Origin: Sycobia sp. Sy_11
Taxonomy: Eukaryota; Arthropoda; Insecta; Hymenoptera; Epichrysomallidae
DNA length: 64,000 nucleotides
Direction of reading: 5' to 3'
Assembly: GCA_018907035.1 (NCBI GenBank)
Contig: JACCIC010000003.1
Span: 5,865,501-5,929,500 of the forward strand
Translations under genes and position numbers: made by a program
Notes under the pieces: model-generated
What the model saw: only the letters and a program-made list of their open reading frames with translations
Databases searched by the model: none
What the model was told of the DNA's origin: nothing
Shown: in pieces, positions 11,514-20,249 of the stretch
Numbering within the stretch: position 1 is the first letter of the stretch
Layout of the letters: the number at the start of each line of letters is the position of its first letter

Positions 11514-11869
11514 TAACAAATATAATACCTTGCGCTGTGAAATTTTTCAATTCTATAATATATTAATGCAAGGTACGTGGGATCAAAGTTCACGGCATCT
11601 ATATATAAATAATTTGAATACCAACCGAGAGTACTGGTTAGCCGCTGCATCTCCGGCGACCTCTCGAGCGTTTGGGTCCGTCGGCGGGGCTGATGATGAT
11701 GATTGAAGTCGAAACTCGTGGTCGAGGGCAGGGGCTCCTCGCCGTCTCCGTTGCTGCGCTCGGCGATGGCGAAGGTGACGGAGAGTCGATCGACCGACGG
11801 CTGGGGCGACGAGGGTTCCACCTGCGGGCATTTCGATATTTCGCCGATGATGTTCTCGCCTCCAGCCAT
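1..11869 (-). CDS. Tmc: Transmembrane channel-like protein gene (TMC1/2/3 type), 5' part; 3' end beyond the left edge
   Basis: Five minus-strand exons (11626-11869, 3907-4081, 2946-3180, 2480-2668, 1670-1911) join without breaking frame and encode about 361 residues. Family features in order: a Ser/Arg-rich cytoplasmic N-terminus, a basic Trp-Pro-Leu-Arg-Lys-Lys segment with AKAYVRKHEG, the block PWERRIKQIESQFGS, a first membrane span (ASYFIFLRWLFWINLVIS), a loop, KYSPFFYGWY, and a second span (LPLAYFLVNLVVYTYSFVAI). These blocks are diagnostic of TMC proteins, which form the pore of mechanotransduction channels with ten membrane spans; they resemble TMC1/2/3 and Drosophila Tmc most. The last exon ends at a donor right after the second span. 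No further exon is recognisable below 1670, so the rest must lie outside. Family call is firm; which paralogue, and the true 5' end (see 47302-47492), are inferred. Confidence 0.85.
1432..1517. repeat. Imperfect palindrome, possible MITE or hairpin
   Basis: The outer arms ttaattgatgata and tatcatcaattaa are perfect inverted repeats, and an inner pair (tataatag / ctattata) lies between them. The whole is about 86 bases within an intron. It could be a small foldback element or chance in AT-rich DNA. Confidence 0.4.
1670..1911 (-). CDS. Tmc: Tmc exon with the TMC signature and membrane span 2
   Basis: Begins after a tttcag acceptor at 1912-1913 and ends at a gtaggt donor (1664-1669). It enters in phase 0 and leaves in phase 2. 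It encodes the extracellular loop after span 1, then LWEFEGNLKYSPFFYGWY, a conserved TMC block, and the second span ending AILRK. The next exon is not in the window. Confidence 0.87.
2480..2668 (-). CDS. Tmc: Tmc exon with the conserved pre-TM1 block and membrane span 1
   Basis: The acceptor is ttttcag (ag at 2669-2670), the donor gtaagc (2474-2479); 63 codons, phase 0 at both ends. It begins NWQYCKREL, contains PWERRIKQIESQFGS and the first span, and ends FVAIPE. A different frame over the same bases gives a longer but meaningless ORF. The intron upstream contains an (AT)n array. Confidence 0.88.
2703..2757. repeat. (AT)n microsatellite
   Basis: Uninterrupted AT dinucleotide array of about 55 bases in the Tmc intron between exons 2480-2668 and 2946-3180. 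Confidence 0.95.
2946..3180 (-). CDS. Tmc: Tmc exon with the basic N-terminal helix
   Basis: Donor gtgcgt (2940-2945); acceptor tag at 3181-3182. The start at 3180 is preferred over a cag four bases inside because it completes the phase-2 codon from the upstream exon. It encodes TAISIDDTGEEQ, then WPLRKKLKLVRQAKAYV and a charged helix ending IILNK, typical of the region before TMC span 1. Confidence 0.83.
3907..4081 (-). CDS. Tmc: Tmc N-terminal exon, Asp- and Ser/Arg-rich
   Basis: Acceptor cag at 4082-4084, donor gtgagt (3901-3906); 175 bases, phase 1 in and phase 2 out, matching both neighbours. It encodes an acidic stretch (DPADDDD) and a Ser/Arg-rich segment with several possible RxxS phosphorylation sites. 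GC content is well above the flanks. It is assigned by phase and spacing, since this part of TMC proteins is poorly conserved. Confidence 0.7.
4140..5300 (+). mobile_element. Decayed non-LTR retrotransposon 3' part
   Basis: A moderately GC-rich block within AT-rich intron, with several interrupted plus-strand frames (4152-4433, 4498-4779, 4867-5061). Around 4909-4980 one frame reads HSCPVCAETSEIPSHVL, a Cys-x2-Cys...His pattern like the zinc finger near the C-terminus of non-LTR retrotransposon Pol proteins; the final Cys is displaced. No reverse transcriptase core is recognisable and stops are frequent, so it is a dead fragment. The clade cannot be set, and the boundaries are approximate. 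Confidence 0.4.
5839..6188. mobile_element. MITE-like element with about 30-bp terminal inverted repeats
   Basis: The left end (ggggtgattctaaaatgaga, 5841-5860, then aatgtgag) is mirrored at 6156-6187 (acacatttctcatattggaa then tcacacccc). The arms match over roughly 28 bases with a few mismatches, enclosing about 290 AT-rich bases without coding capacity. The size and structure fit a non-autonomous DNA transposon. The target-site duplication is unclear, so the superfamily is not assigned. Confidence 0.55.
6630..6652. repeat. (GT)n microsatellite
   Basis: About 11 uninterrupted GT units just beyond the 3' end of the ankyrin-PRANC gene. Confidence 0.9.
6691..6696 (-). terminator. Possible polyadenylation signal of the ankyrin-PRANC gene
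   Basis: AATAAA on the minus strand, about 135 bases beyond the stop codon at 6831; a second AATAAA lies at 6660-6665. Confidence 0.45.
6831..7942 (-). CDS. Ankyrin-PRANC exon 2 (rest of repeats and PRANC)
   Basis: Acceptor ttttatag (ag at 7943-7944). The first two bases complete a Gly codon and resume repeat 8 with LNLIKLLLKNG. The exon runs to a TAA at 6831-6833. Confidence 0.85.
6831..8977 (-). CDS. Ankyrin-repeat protein with C-terminal PRANC domain, two exons
   Basis: Exons 8095-8977 and 6831-7942 join across a 152-base gt-ag intron in phase 1 to give an uninterrupted 664-residue protein. It opens with a hydrophobic stretch (about residues 8-32, LINSLIYLIFLITIIILKL) that could be a membrane anchor or uncleaved signal. 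Thirteen or fourteen ankyrin repeats follow (about 40-470) with the usual TPLHLA and GADVN motifs. The last roughly 180 residues match PRANC: a Leu-rich NYTDLLLRNHN segment, LYPKYCDYIYKNF, and an F-box-like end FRLPEEIATIICEMLS then DLKNL. PRANC-ankyrin proteins occur in poxviruses, some Wolbachia and parasitoid wasps; the viral ones recruit SCF ubiquitin ligases. Here the intron and AT-rich codons show it is an insect gene. It lies inside the Tmc intron on the same strand. Starting at Met34 would drop the hydrophobic segment. Confidence 0.88.
8028..8072. repeat. (AT)n microsatellite within the ankyrin-PRANC intron
   Basis: About 45 bases of AT array that make up nearly a third of the 152-base intron. 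Confidence 0.95.
8095..8977 (-). CDS. Ankyrin-PRANC exon 1 (hydrophobic N-terminus, repeats 1-8)
   Basis: Starts at ATG 8975-8977 and ends at the donor ggtaat (gt at 8093-8094), phase 1, in the middle of ankyrin repeat 8. Reading through the donor gives only a few codons and then translation of an AT microsatellite, which supports splicing. Confidence 0.85.
10812..11056. repeat. Long inverted repeat (about 73-bp arms, about 97-bp spacer)
   Basis: The left arm 10812-10885 and right arm 10983-11056 are inverted copies with roughly 80-85 percent identity, including the perfect cores ctatttcgttggatc, ttagtaaggatctgtt and tctctttatg. The transcript of either strand would fold into a long imperfect hairpin. 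It is most likely a foldback or MITE element; a small-RNA precursor is also possible. No protein is encoded. Confidence 0.65.
11466..11506. repeat. (AT)n microsatellite
   Basis: About 40 bases of AT array in the Tmc intron just downstream of the 11626-11869 exon. Confidence 0.9.
11626..11869 (-). CDS. Tmc: Probable 5' coding exon of Tmc (proximal start)
   Basis: Starts at an ATG (11867-11869, MAGGENIIGEIS) and reads 81 codons of GC-rich sequence. It ends in phase 1 at either gttggt (exon end 11626) or a gt eight bases earlier (exon end 11634); both fit the phase-1 acceptor at 4081. The protein is Ser/Pro/Arg-rich with an Asn-His-His-His-Gln run, as expected for a disordered channel N-terminus. 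No good acceptor lies upstream of the ATG, which favours a first coding exon, although a cag inside it (before VEPSSPQPS) could accept an upstream phase-0 exon. Linkage to Tmc is inference from strand, phase and composition. Confidence 0.55.
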
Positions 11870-13780
11870 TTGTATATTTTCACAATAAAAGCGTGTAATA
11901 TATAGTTTTTTGTTTAATTTTCGTTCTCGATACTTTAATCATATATATATATATATATTTCTTTAATAAAATTTGCTATTGTCGAAAAGATTGCCATAAT
12001 TATACTACGCATTTATTCGTGTGTAAATGTTGATTTCCATATGGAAATTGTATTACGTATACAAATAAGATATTCCTTTTTTCATTACTAAGAAATCACT
12101 ATGCTCTCCTAGACAATATATTATATCATCACTTTTAAATATAAAAAATCGGTTATTTTTTAAGTAAAAAAATATTCTTTCTTTTATTTATTTAATTATG
12201 TTTTAAATCCAAATGAATAAATTCATATATTAAGTTAAATTTTATTATTATCTATCAAAATAATTTTAGTGTTTATTTATATTAATTATCAATGCTGTAT
12301 AAATTTATATAATTTACTTAGTAAGTTAAAGTTATAGAAACTTCATTATATATAACTTTCATTAGTATTTATTCTTATAAAGATTATATAAAGTAAAGTT
12401 GGCTTTGAAGAATGAAATTTAAGTTTAATAAAATAACTTTATAATCTAATTTCTATATTAACATTTTGGAAATTTTTTATGATTAAAAGAGGCCATGATA
12501 TAGTTAATATATTAACATAAATTATATAATTCTGCAACGGTCTTAGTAAAAGAAATGTCCAGTCCCTTGTCCAGTTTGTTAAAAAATTAAAAATATTAGT
12601 TACTACTATCAATTTCAGTACGGAGTTTTATATAGTTGCAAAATTCCTTGACTGTTTAAAAATACGAAAAGAAAAGAATTAATTTCCTTTCAATAGCAAA
12701 ATATTTCGTACTATATTTATGATTAATTTACAATTTATAATCAGTTACTCATTTTTGAAAAAAAAAAAATTTTAATTTTAGATTCAAATTGCTTCATATT
12801 TTTTGTTAAAAGAAGTTCGTTAATGATTAACCATGGTTCTCATTAAAATACGGGTTTAAATGATTTAAATGTATACTATAATTATATATTTAAAAGAATT
12901 TTTAAAATACTTTTAATGTACTTTAAGAGATAATAAGAGTTCATAAAATTTACTTTCTAATCGACGTAGGGAGAAAAAATGACGAGTGAGAAATAATATA
13001 TACATTGAAAATAATTTCTATCATTAAATAAGCAAATTTGTGTTTACTTAATTCAAGAGAATATTCACTGGAGACTTAAGATGAATTTGTTTAATTTATA
13101 TAAACTTTCCTAAAATTGAGGCATTATTGTTTTAATTTCAAATAGCGGTTTACTTGCTGCAAAACAGGCAAATATTTACTTGATAATATTGAAAAATTTA
13201 TCTTCAGTGTAATTACACAAAAGAATAACATTTATGTGTATTTCTTTCTTTTTAAAAACAATGACATAATGCATCTTTCTCTTTCACTTTTAATATGTAA
13301 ATTATCCTTTTTCTCTTAATCACTTTTTAGCTCGTGTATAATCACAATAAAATTAAAACAAACCGATGTAAGTTAAATTTATCAAAAAAAATTTTAATAT
13401 TTCTTAATTTTTCATTGCTTTAAGAATGTTCCAAACGTTTGTTAAATATTGAAACATATTCAGTTACGAGAATATAAAAATAAATATGAACAAAAAAAGA
13501 ACAAAAAATGTTCTTTACATTATATTAAATATTTTTCTAATTTTTGCAAAATTGAATCTTTTAGCATGAGACATCGATTAATATTTTTATACGCATCCCC
13601 CATACACTATTCTGTTTATGAAGTAACATTTCCAGGCAACTACATCCCCCAACCCTCCTCCGCATCAAAACCGGTATCTTCTTTATTAGATTGAAATATG
13701 CTGCACTAAATTGCACTTTCACTCAGCCCTACATAATACAGATGCATAAATGACGTATGCAATAATAATGCGCACAAAGG
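11870..13780. other. AT-rich non-coding DNA
   Basis: About 1.9 kb with no credible ORF, repeat or RNA gene. A short (AT)n array lies at about 11941-11959. Confidence 0.5.
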
Positions 13781-13980
13781 CAATTAATTCGCGCAGAGCA
13801 ACGCACTTCCGACTGATGCGAGTCCCGTCTCCGATGCTGGAGGATCAGTAGGCGGGCGAGACTCTTAATGTTGTGCATGTCGGGCCGCCACCGCTGGCCT
13901 CGGCACCACGGCGGATTTGAACCCGCGCGACCCGTTCGCCAGTGACGCAGGACAGAAGGGAACCACCGCCGACAATGCCA

Positions 13981-14042
13981 CTGCTACTGCTGCTGCTTCT
14001 TCTTCTTCTTCTTCTTCTTCTTCTTCTTCTTCTTCTTCTTCC
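13981..14042. repeat. (CTG)n/(CTT)n trinucleotide array
   Basis: A short CTG run followed by about 15 CTT units. Frames through it read as poly-Ser, poly-Leu or, antisense, poly-Glu, which explains three ORFs here. Confidence 0.95.
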
Positions 14043-14150
14043 GTTGGCGCAGTCGAGAGTTTTATTAATTTTACCGCACGGGTGCTCAGCATTATATATC
14101 GATAGATACTCGAAGCGAGGAATGGGACAGCGCGGTTCTTGTGCACGTGT

Positions 14151-14179
14151 AAATAAATAAATAAATAAATAAATAAATA
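14151..14179. repeat. (TAAA)n microsatellite
   Basis: About seven TAAA units. Confidence 0.9.
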
Positions 14180-14665
14180 TATTAATAATAGTAATAATAA
14201 TGTGGCAAGGATACCGGGAGTCGGTCGCGCGGCAACTGGCAGATACCGCGCACTTGCTCGTTTCCTATCGCGCGCCTCGTATATTACGGATGGGGATGCG
14301 CGCGCGCAAACACGCGGCTATTATATATATTTTCGCCACTCGCACCCTTTCTCCGCCTATACTTCATAGTAGAGGAAAAACGTCGGGGCGCGCGCCGCGC
14401 CTTATTTACGATAACGAGCTGTTGCGCGGCAGGCGGCTGGTCCCATCCGTGATTGCGATTAGTTTTTTGCTCTGCCCTCCCTCCTCCCCCCCCCTTCGCC
14501 ACTATCCTCGCCAGGGTGGTTAGATCTGGATTTTCGGGGGCTTATCGAATCATTATGGCCTGTATTACTACTGACTTGCGTGCGCGTTTTGTTTGGCTCG
14601 TTGGTCGGGAGATTGATAGGCGGATATGAGGGAGGGAGCGGGAAATATAGATATGTATAAAGAGG

Positions 14666-14675
<10 letters not shown>

Positions 14676-14728
<53 letters not shown>
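14676..14728. repeat. (GA)n microsatellite
   Basis: About 53 bases of uninterrupted AG/GA. Long GA arrays bind GAGA-type factors in insects, so a regulatory role is possible. Confidence 0.95.
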
Positions 14729-14729
14729 G

Positions 14730-15337
14730 GAGGGAGAGAGGGAGAGAGCTTCGTATGGTTCACGCGAGGTTGTAAATTTATTGAGATGTTTGACGGTCAA
14801 GTTTGAAGGATAAGTGGAACATTTTATGATGTGTCTATAGAGTTAATGGTGTATTGAATATAATCATATATTTTTCTGATAAAGAAAATATACAATCACA
14901 ACTTTTATTGTATATTATTGTTCATTTGCTTTACTAGTTAATGGCTTCGTTTATAAACTAAAATTACAAGAATCATATCTGTATAAACAAAATCTGAACG
15001 TGATTATAGGCAAAAATACAATTAATAGAAAAAAAATGCTTTTCTAAATAAAATGGAAACAGTTGGACTGAGACGTAAAAAATAAAAAATGGTAATAAAA
15101 TTTTATATACATTGAAGAAAAAAAATCAATTTCAAATATTATTAAACATATCACATTTTTGACAAATAAAATAAAAGGATGGGTGCACAATAGAACAAAG
15201 TTTTTAATGATGTTTTAACAAATTATAGATATTGAGAATACACCGACCATTGCGTGCAATTCTGTTGTTTTGTAAGGTAAGGGGATCGCGGAGTCAATTT
15301 CTATCGATCGATCGATCAAAAAAAACTCGGTTTTCAA

Positions 15338-15405
<68 letters not shown>

Positions 15406-18400
15406 CTTTAAATTATTATTAATTATACCCTTCATAAGCATCTACTCTATATTTCTGCACGAATTGACAAGCAGATATGTGAAACCATGTGGAATTGAGA
15501 ACGATTATAAAATTTTATTTATGATTTTTAGTTATGAAATTGTAAAAATGTTTGCATTTCCATAAGGCTTGACTAATCTACTTCCAACTTTATACTAATA
15601 GAAAATTCTAGATATAAATAAAGGACATGATTAACTAAACATTTCAATATTTTAATATTTGTATATTGTAATCATTAAAATAGAGTATTTTTTTATAATC
15701 GGTTAAAATATTAGTTGGCATCCATTTAGTTTTATTTTTTCACTGATTTTTATTTTTTACATAAATTTATTTACCATTTTTCTTTTCTACTTTTTAATTG
15801 TATTTGTTATAAATTTGTTTTGAGCATCATGTGTCCAAAAAAAATTTTTTTTATTGAATTTTACTTTTAAACTTTAACGATATGCGTATCTCAGTAAACT
15901 TTTTAATTTATTTTAAAGATGTGAAATAGGAGTGTAATAAATTCCCGTAAATAACCACGTCTACGGAGACTTGCTTTCAGATGTCTGGATTTCCAAATTT
16001 AAATATTACATAAATATTCTATTTTCATCGAAAATCGAGTATGTATATAGACCATAATTTACGTACTTCTGCGACATAAGGACGAGCTTAAATTTAGCGA
16101 CCAAAAATTAAAATTTCCAGCCAACAAATCTCATGTATGACAATGTCTAGCAATCTCAATACGAGAGACCATTGTACTTTCACTCGAGCTGACAGCTGGC
16201 ATCGTTTTCGAAACCTCAACGGTATATGCCATGTAAGTATAAACATAGATCGCAGTAGGTTAAAATAAAGTATATTAATAAGTTATTGTTGTAATGGAAT
16301 TTCCATGTGCAAGTATTTATTATTAAATGAACTTGATAGTATCATTTTCTTTCAGAAAGATAGAACGTAAAAATCATTCACGCAGAGATGCAGAATTCAG
16401 CTGACCAAAGAAATTCAAATTTTTAATGTTCTTTTACTTTAGAACTTTACTAATTTTTTTTCCTTTTCTTAATATATAAGGACTATTCGTGATTTAAATA
16501 TCGAATTCTTACAAAATAACAAAAAATTAAATTAAATTAAAGTACATATTGAGAAATTTTGACAATTGTATGAATGCATATTTTTAATACTTATTAAAAA
16601 ATAATAATTTATTTTTGTCTATTATGCTTTATTAAACGTTTTTTTATTTGATAAATCAATGTTCGTCCCATCGATAGAATACAGTACTAAATGTATCGAG
16701 CATTACAGATTCAAAAAGTATAACATTTGTGAATACTTATTTGTTTTTTTTTTAATTGCATATATGCACACATTTTTTTAATAGTAAAAAAACATTTTTG
16801 ATAATGATTTTTGATAACGACAAAAATGATATAGAGTGTAATTTATAACGGTTCAATTCATTTTAATAAAATAATTTTTTATTGTTATTCTATAATCGTT
16901 TCCTTAATTTATATATATGAACTTAAATTTACATGAATAGTTGAGCTGAAAATCATGCATATACCATATTTTAGAGATGAGTTGAAATATTTAAATTCAA
17001 CAAAACACCGGACCTAAAGGTTTTTACAATGTATTTACAGTTTTTCAAAAAATTATCGATCCACGACCTATTCTGCTATTTCATCCTAATATAGAAAACC
17101 ATCCATTCGTTTACACTGTTCATTAATAGTAACGATCTAGGAAATAGGCAAAAATGCTCACTTAAACGCCCTTTGTTATTCCACCGAACCAACCAAATGT
17201 ATGCTGAACACGAGTTTATAATGCACGAGCGGAGGGGGAAGTATTTGTAAAGAGCTCGTTAGTGTTTGTAATGGAGGCACTCTAAAATTTCCTTCGCTCT
17301 CTAAACATTTCCCAGGAGAAATCGCTTAATTTAGCGGCGTAATCGAATTTGGCGCTTTGTTTTCACAAAATTTACGAAGATATTTTCATTAGACTTTACG
17401 CGCTGTGACCACCTTTATTTAAATAAAAAACTGAAAAATAATATTCTAGACTCCATATATAGCTTTTACAATACATCAGTGAACTTTGGATTATATTAAA
17501 ACTATTAAATAGAAACTAATTTAGCTGCATTTTTCAGTTTTTTCCCAACATTTTCTAATCACTTTAGAAACGTATATTCCTTTTACCTGTATATCCTCCA
17601 TTCAGTAGAATTGGAACGAGAGTACAAATTTGCGTACATGTTACAAAAAGCTTCCGTTAATTGTGGTTTGAAATTACAAAGTGTATTTTCGAGTTAAGTA
17701 CTGTAGGTTTCCAATTAATTAAATTAATTTTTAGAAAATAACAAAATACCGAAAAACTCGTCGAATATATAGACGAATTAGAAATTAGAAATAAGACTTA
17801 AGAAATCTTTATCGTTTACAATTCATATCATTGTGAGTTTTTTTTAAAGAATTTGATCTTCTTAAATAGACTGACATATTCCAATAAATATTTTATTCGA
17901 TTGCAATAATAACCTATATATTTTTTATAAGCTAAAAGATGTTATTCAGTATTAAGATCCGTACAAAGTAATCAGATCTGCAGAAAGTGAATCTGAGCTT
18001 TTTTGTGAAACAGAGTAGAAAATTGTTTAAATAACAATCGATTAAATATATTATTAAATATAGTTCAGATATTTTCAATAGAAAAATTTTATTTTCGAAA
18101 AATATGGACCATTTTTTCATTGACCATTAAATAATAAAAAATATTCCATCCTTGACAAGAAACTGCATAAGTTTTGAGAGAAATAATTTCTCATGATTTC
18201 TAATGTTACAATCATTTATTAATTAAATCTTTTATACAGCAAATATATAACATTTTTTACTTTTTAAACAATTATTTGCCCTCCAGGAGATAATTAATAA
18301 TAATTAATAAGTAAATGTTATCCATCGAGTTTACGTCATCGTGTGTCCATCTTCTGATGTATCTGTCTGTCTTTTAAAAAAATAATACTTTATCACCTAC

Positions 18401-18720
18401 CAGTATAAGATTTATTATAATATTTGGAAGAAACATAAATATATAAAGAAAAAGTAATAATCATAGCTGTCACAAAGTGCTAACAAGAGAAATATTGAAT
18501 ATTATTTACATAAAAATATTTAAGTTATATTCTAAATGCAATATTGTTAATAGTTTTCAACATCTGGAATTTCCGAGAATACACCAATTGAACATATTAA
18601 CTCAAACATGTAAAATTTTCAAAAATAATTTTCAATTTAGATAATAATAAGATAATTTTCCTTTATTAAACAGATCTGCATACTTTAACGATTGAGGTTA
18701 AATTTATAATAAGGTAAAAT
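14730..18720. other. AT-rich non-coding DNA
   Basis: About 4 kb without a supportable gene on either strand. It includes a roughly 60-base (AT)n array at 15343-15402 and a slightly richer patch at 17150-17400. ORFs are short and look random. Confidence 0.5.
15343..15402. repeat. (AT)n microsatellite
   Basis: About 60 bases of AT array, preceded by a short GATC tandem run (15304-15317). Confidence 0.95.
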
Positions 18721-18724
18721 AAGA

Positions 18725-19050
18725 TATAATGAGTACGTCCGGAAAGTAAAAGAGTAAATTACTTGTACATATATTATTATCAATGGGACAAATTCTATGT
18801 AATATATTGTTGTGAATATATACTGTCCGTCATAGAACGATTTTGGACGCTACTGATCGATAACTGGAGCTCTGTTCCACGTATGACAACAACTGACCCA
18901 TGTGTTATAGACAAACCGAGTCTAGACGTAACGCTATAACTTATTCTTTATCAAATTCTTACAGTAAAGACATAGTGAAAATGGATATACGAGAATTTGC
19001 AGTTAAAAGTATTATTTTTAATTGAATAAGTAGTTCAACAAGAATCGAAT
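18725..19050 (+). mobile_element. Possible mariner 5' end relic
   Basis: The sequence gtacgtccggaaagtaa (about 18733-18749) resembles the inverted repeats of some mariners, and about 240 bases on there is a start MDIREFAVK that stops soon after. No catalytic region follows. Weak evidence. Confidence 0.2.
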
Positions 19051-19699
19051 AGAACATGAAAACTTTTCAGTTAATAAAATTGATGATTACATTCATTAAA
19101 ATGAAGACACTTCAAGAGTATAATTTTTAATGGTTTTAATCTGTTACTTACAGATATTTAGAAATACTGTAATTTTATTTTTAAATTAAATATTGTTCAA
19201 AATTACATTTTAGAATGCATACAACGTAACTGATTGATGGAATAATCAATTCCAATAATTTAAAGGTTTTTTAATTAAACCTCTACGTGAAATACAAAAT
19301 GTAATATTTAACTAATGATAATAAATATTTGAAGATCTACGTATAATAGAACTGCAAATAAAACATAATTGTTAAATGTACTAGTCTTTTTATTTTCGTG
19401 GTCACCACGTACTAACTGTTTTGTTGTTGACTACTTACTGTTATGATTTTATTCCTATTTTACTGAACTAAAAATTTTTCATGGCCCTCCAGTGCTGGAG
19501 AGCCGATATATATGGGTTCGGTCCATGATAGCACCATTGTACATAGTTAATGGGTGGTACAAAATATGAATTTGGGCACTTTCAAAGGAGGTTTTAAAAT
19601 CTCAAAATCCAGCACTTTAAAGGTTAAGGCAATAAGAAAAGTGCCCATCACTCATATCGAGCTACATACAACCTTGTTTATTTGTTTATATTTTATTAT

Positions 19700-20120
19700 A
19701 CCAGGTGTACCAGTATAAAGTGAGCATTTTTTGTGAAAATAAAAGACTAATTGTAATGGAAAAGTCAAAAACATTTTATTCTAAATATTAGCCATTATTT
19801 TCTCCATATTTTGACCACCTTTCTCGTAATTTATAGGAACCACGCCATTAGAATTGTTTGTTTTTTGAAGCAAACCAAACAGACACCCAATTTTGGCTTC
19901 CTCGTAGGAGTTTAAGAGCTGCTCAGCCAATGCGTGTCCCATCGATGAAAATAAATGGTAGTCGGAAGGAGCTAAGTCTGGCGAATACGGCGGTGTAGAG
20001 CAGCTCCCAGCCAAGTGCTTTGATTGTATACTGAACAGGGTTTGCTTTGTATGTAGGTCCATTGTCATGGAACAAAATTACCTTACCGTGTCTTTTGGCT
20101 TATTCCGGTCATTTATCGAT
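19700..20120 (-). mobile_element. Mariner transposon 3' fragment (mauritiana/Mos1-like)
   Basis: The minus-strand frame 19781-20068 contains PPYSPDLAPSDYHLFSSMGH, holding the third Asp of the mariner DD34D triad and close to the matching stretch of Mos1. The downstream end, ccaggtgtaccagtataaag from about 19701, resembles the Mos1 inverted repeat. Upstream, the region of the second catalytic Asp is out of frame and the N-terminal half is missing. A dead, 5'-truncated copy. Confidence 0.7.
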
Positions 20121-20249
20121 CAATGTATAATTTTAAGCAATCATTGGTTGTCAGTAACAATCAGTATTAACTGTTTCACTGGATCTTAACAACTCGTAAT
20201 ACACAACGCTTTTCTTTAGCCAGAAGTGCTAAAAATAAAAAAATTTAGT

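Larger units (their letters stand above)
8978..11625. other. Non-coding part of the Tmc intron
   Basis: About 2.6 kb of AT-rich DNA upstream of the ankyrin-PRANC gene. Its promoter should lie just above 8977, but I see no convincing TATA or initiator pair. Apart from the hairpin at 10812-11056 and an AT array near 11466, nothing is recognised. Confidence 0.5.
13790..14560. promoter_or_regulatory. CpG-rich block upstream of Tmc exon 11626-11869
   Basis: GC content rises sharply, with many CpG dinucleotides and CGCG runs, between AT-rich flanks. It carries a CTG/CTT trinucleotide array, a TAAA array and, just beyond, a long GA array. The ORFs here are translations of these arrays. On the minus strand it sits about 2 kb upstream of the proximal Tmc coding exon, so it may be its promoter or 5' UTR; that is inference. 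Confidence 0.35.

Noticed and set aside
13905..13945. tRNA-like T-loop on the minus strand (gggttcaaatccgcc)
   Set aside because: The T-stem does not pair properly, and no A box, anticodon arm or acceptor stem is found upstream.
13865..14160. ORFs with poly-Ser, poly-Leu and poly-Glu
   Set aside because: They are translations of a trinucleotide array with no domain or splice context.
14459..14800. Minus-strand ORFs with Leu-Ser repeats
   Set aside because: They read through a GA microsatellite.
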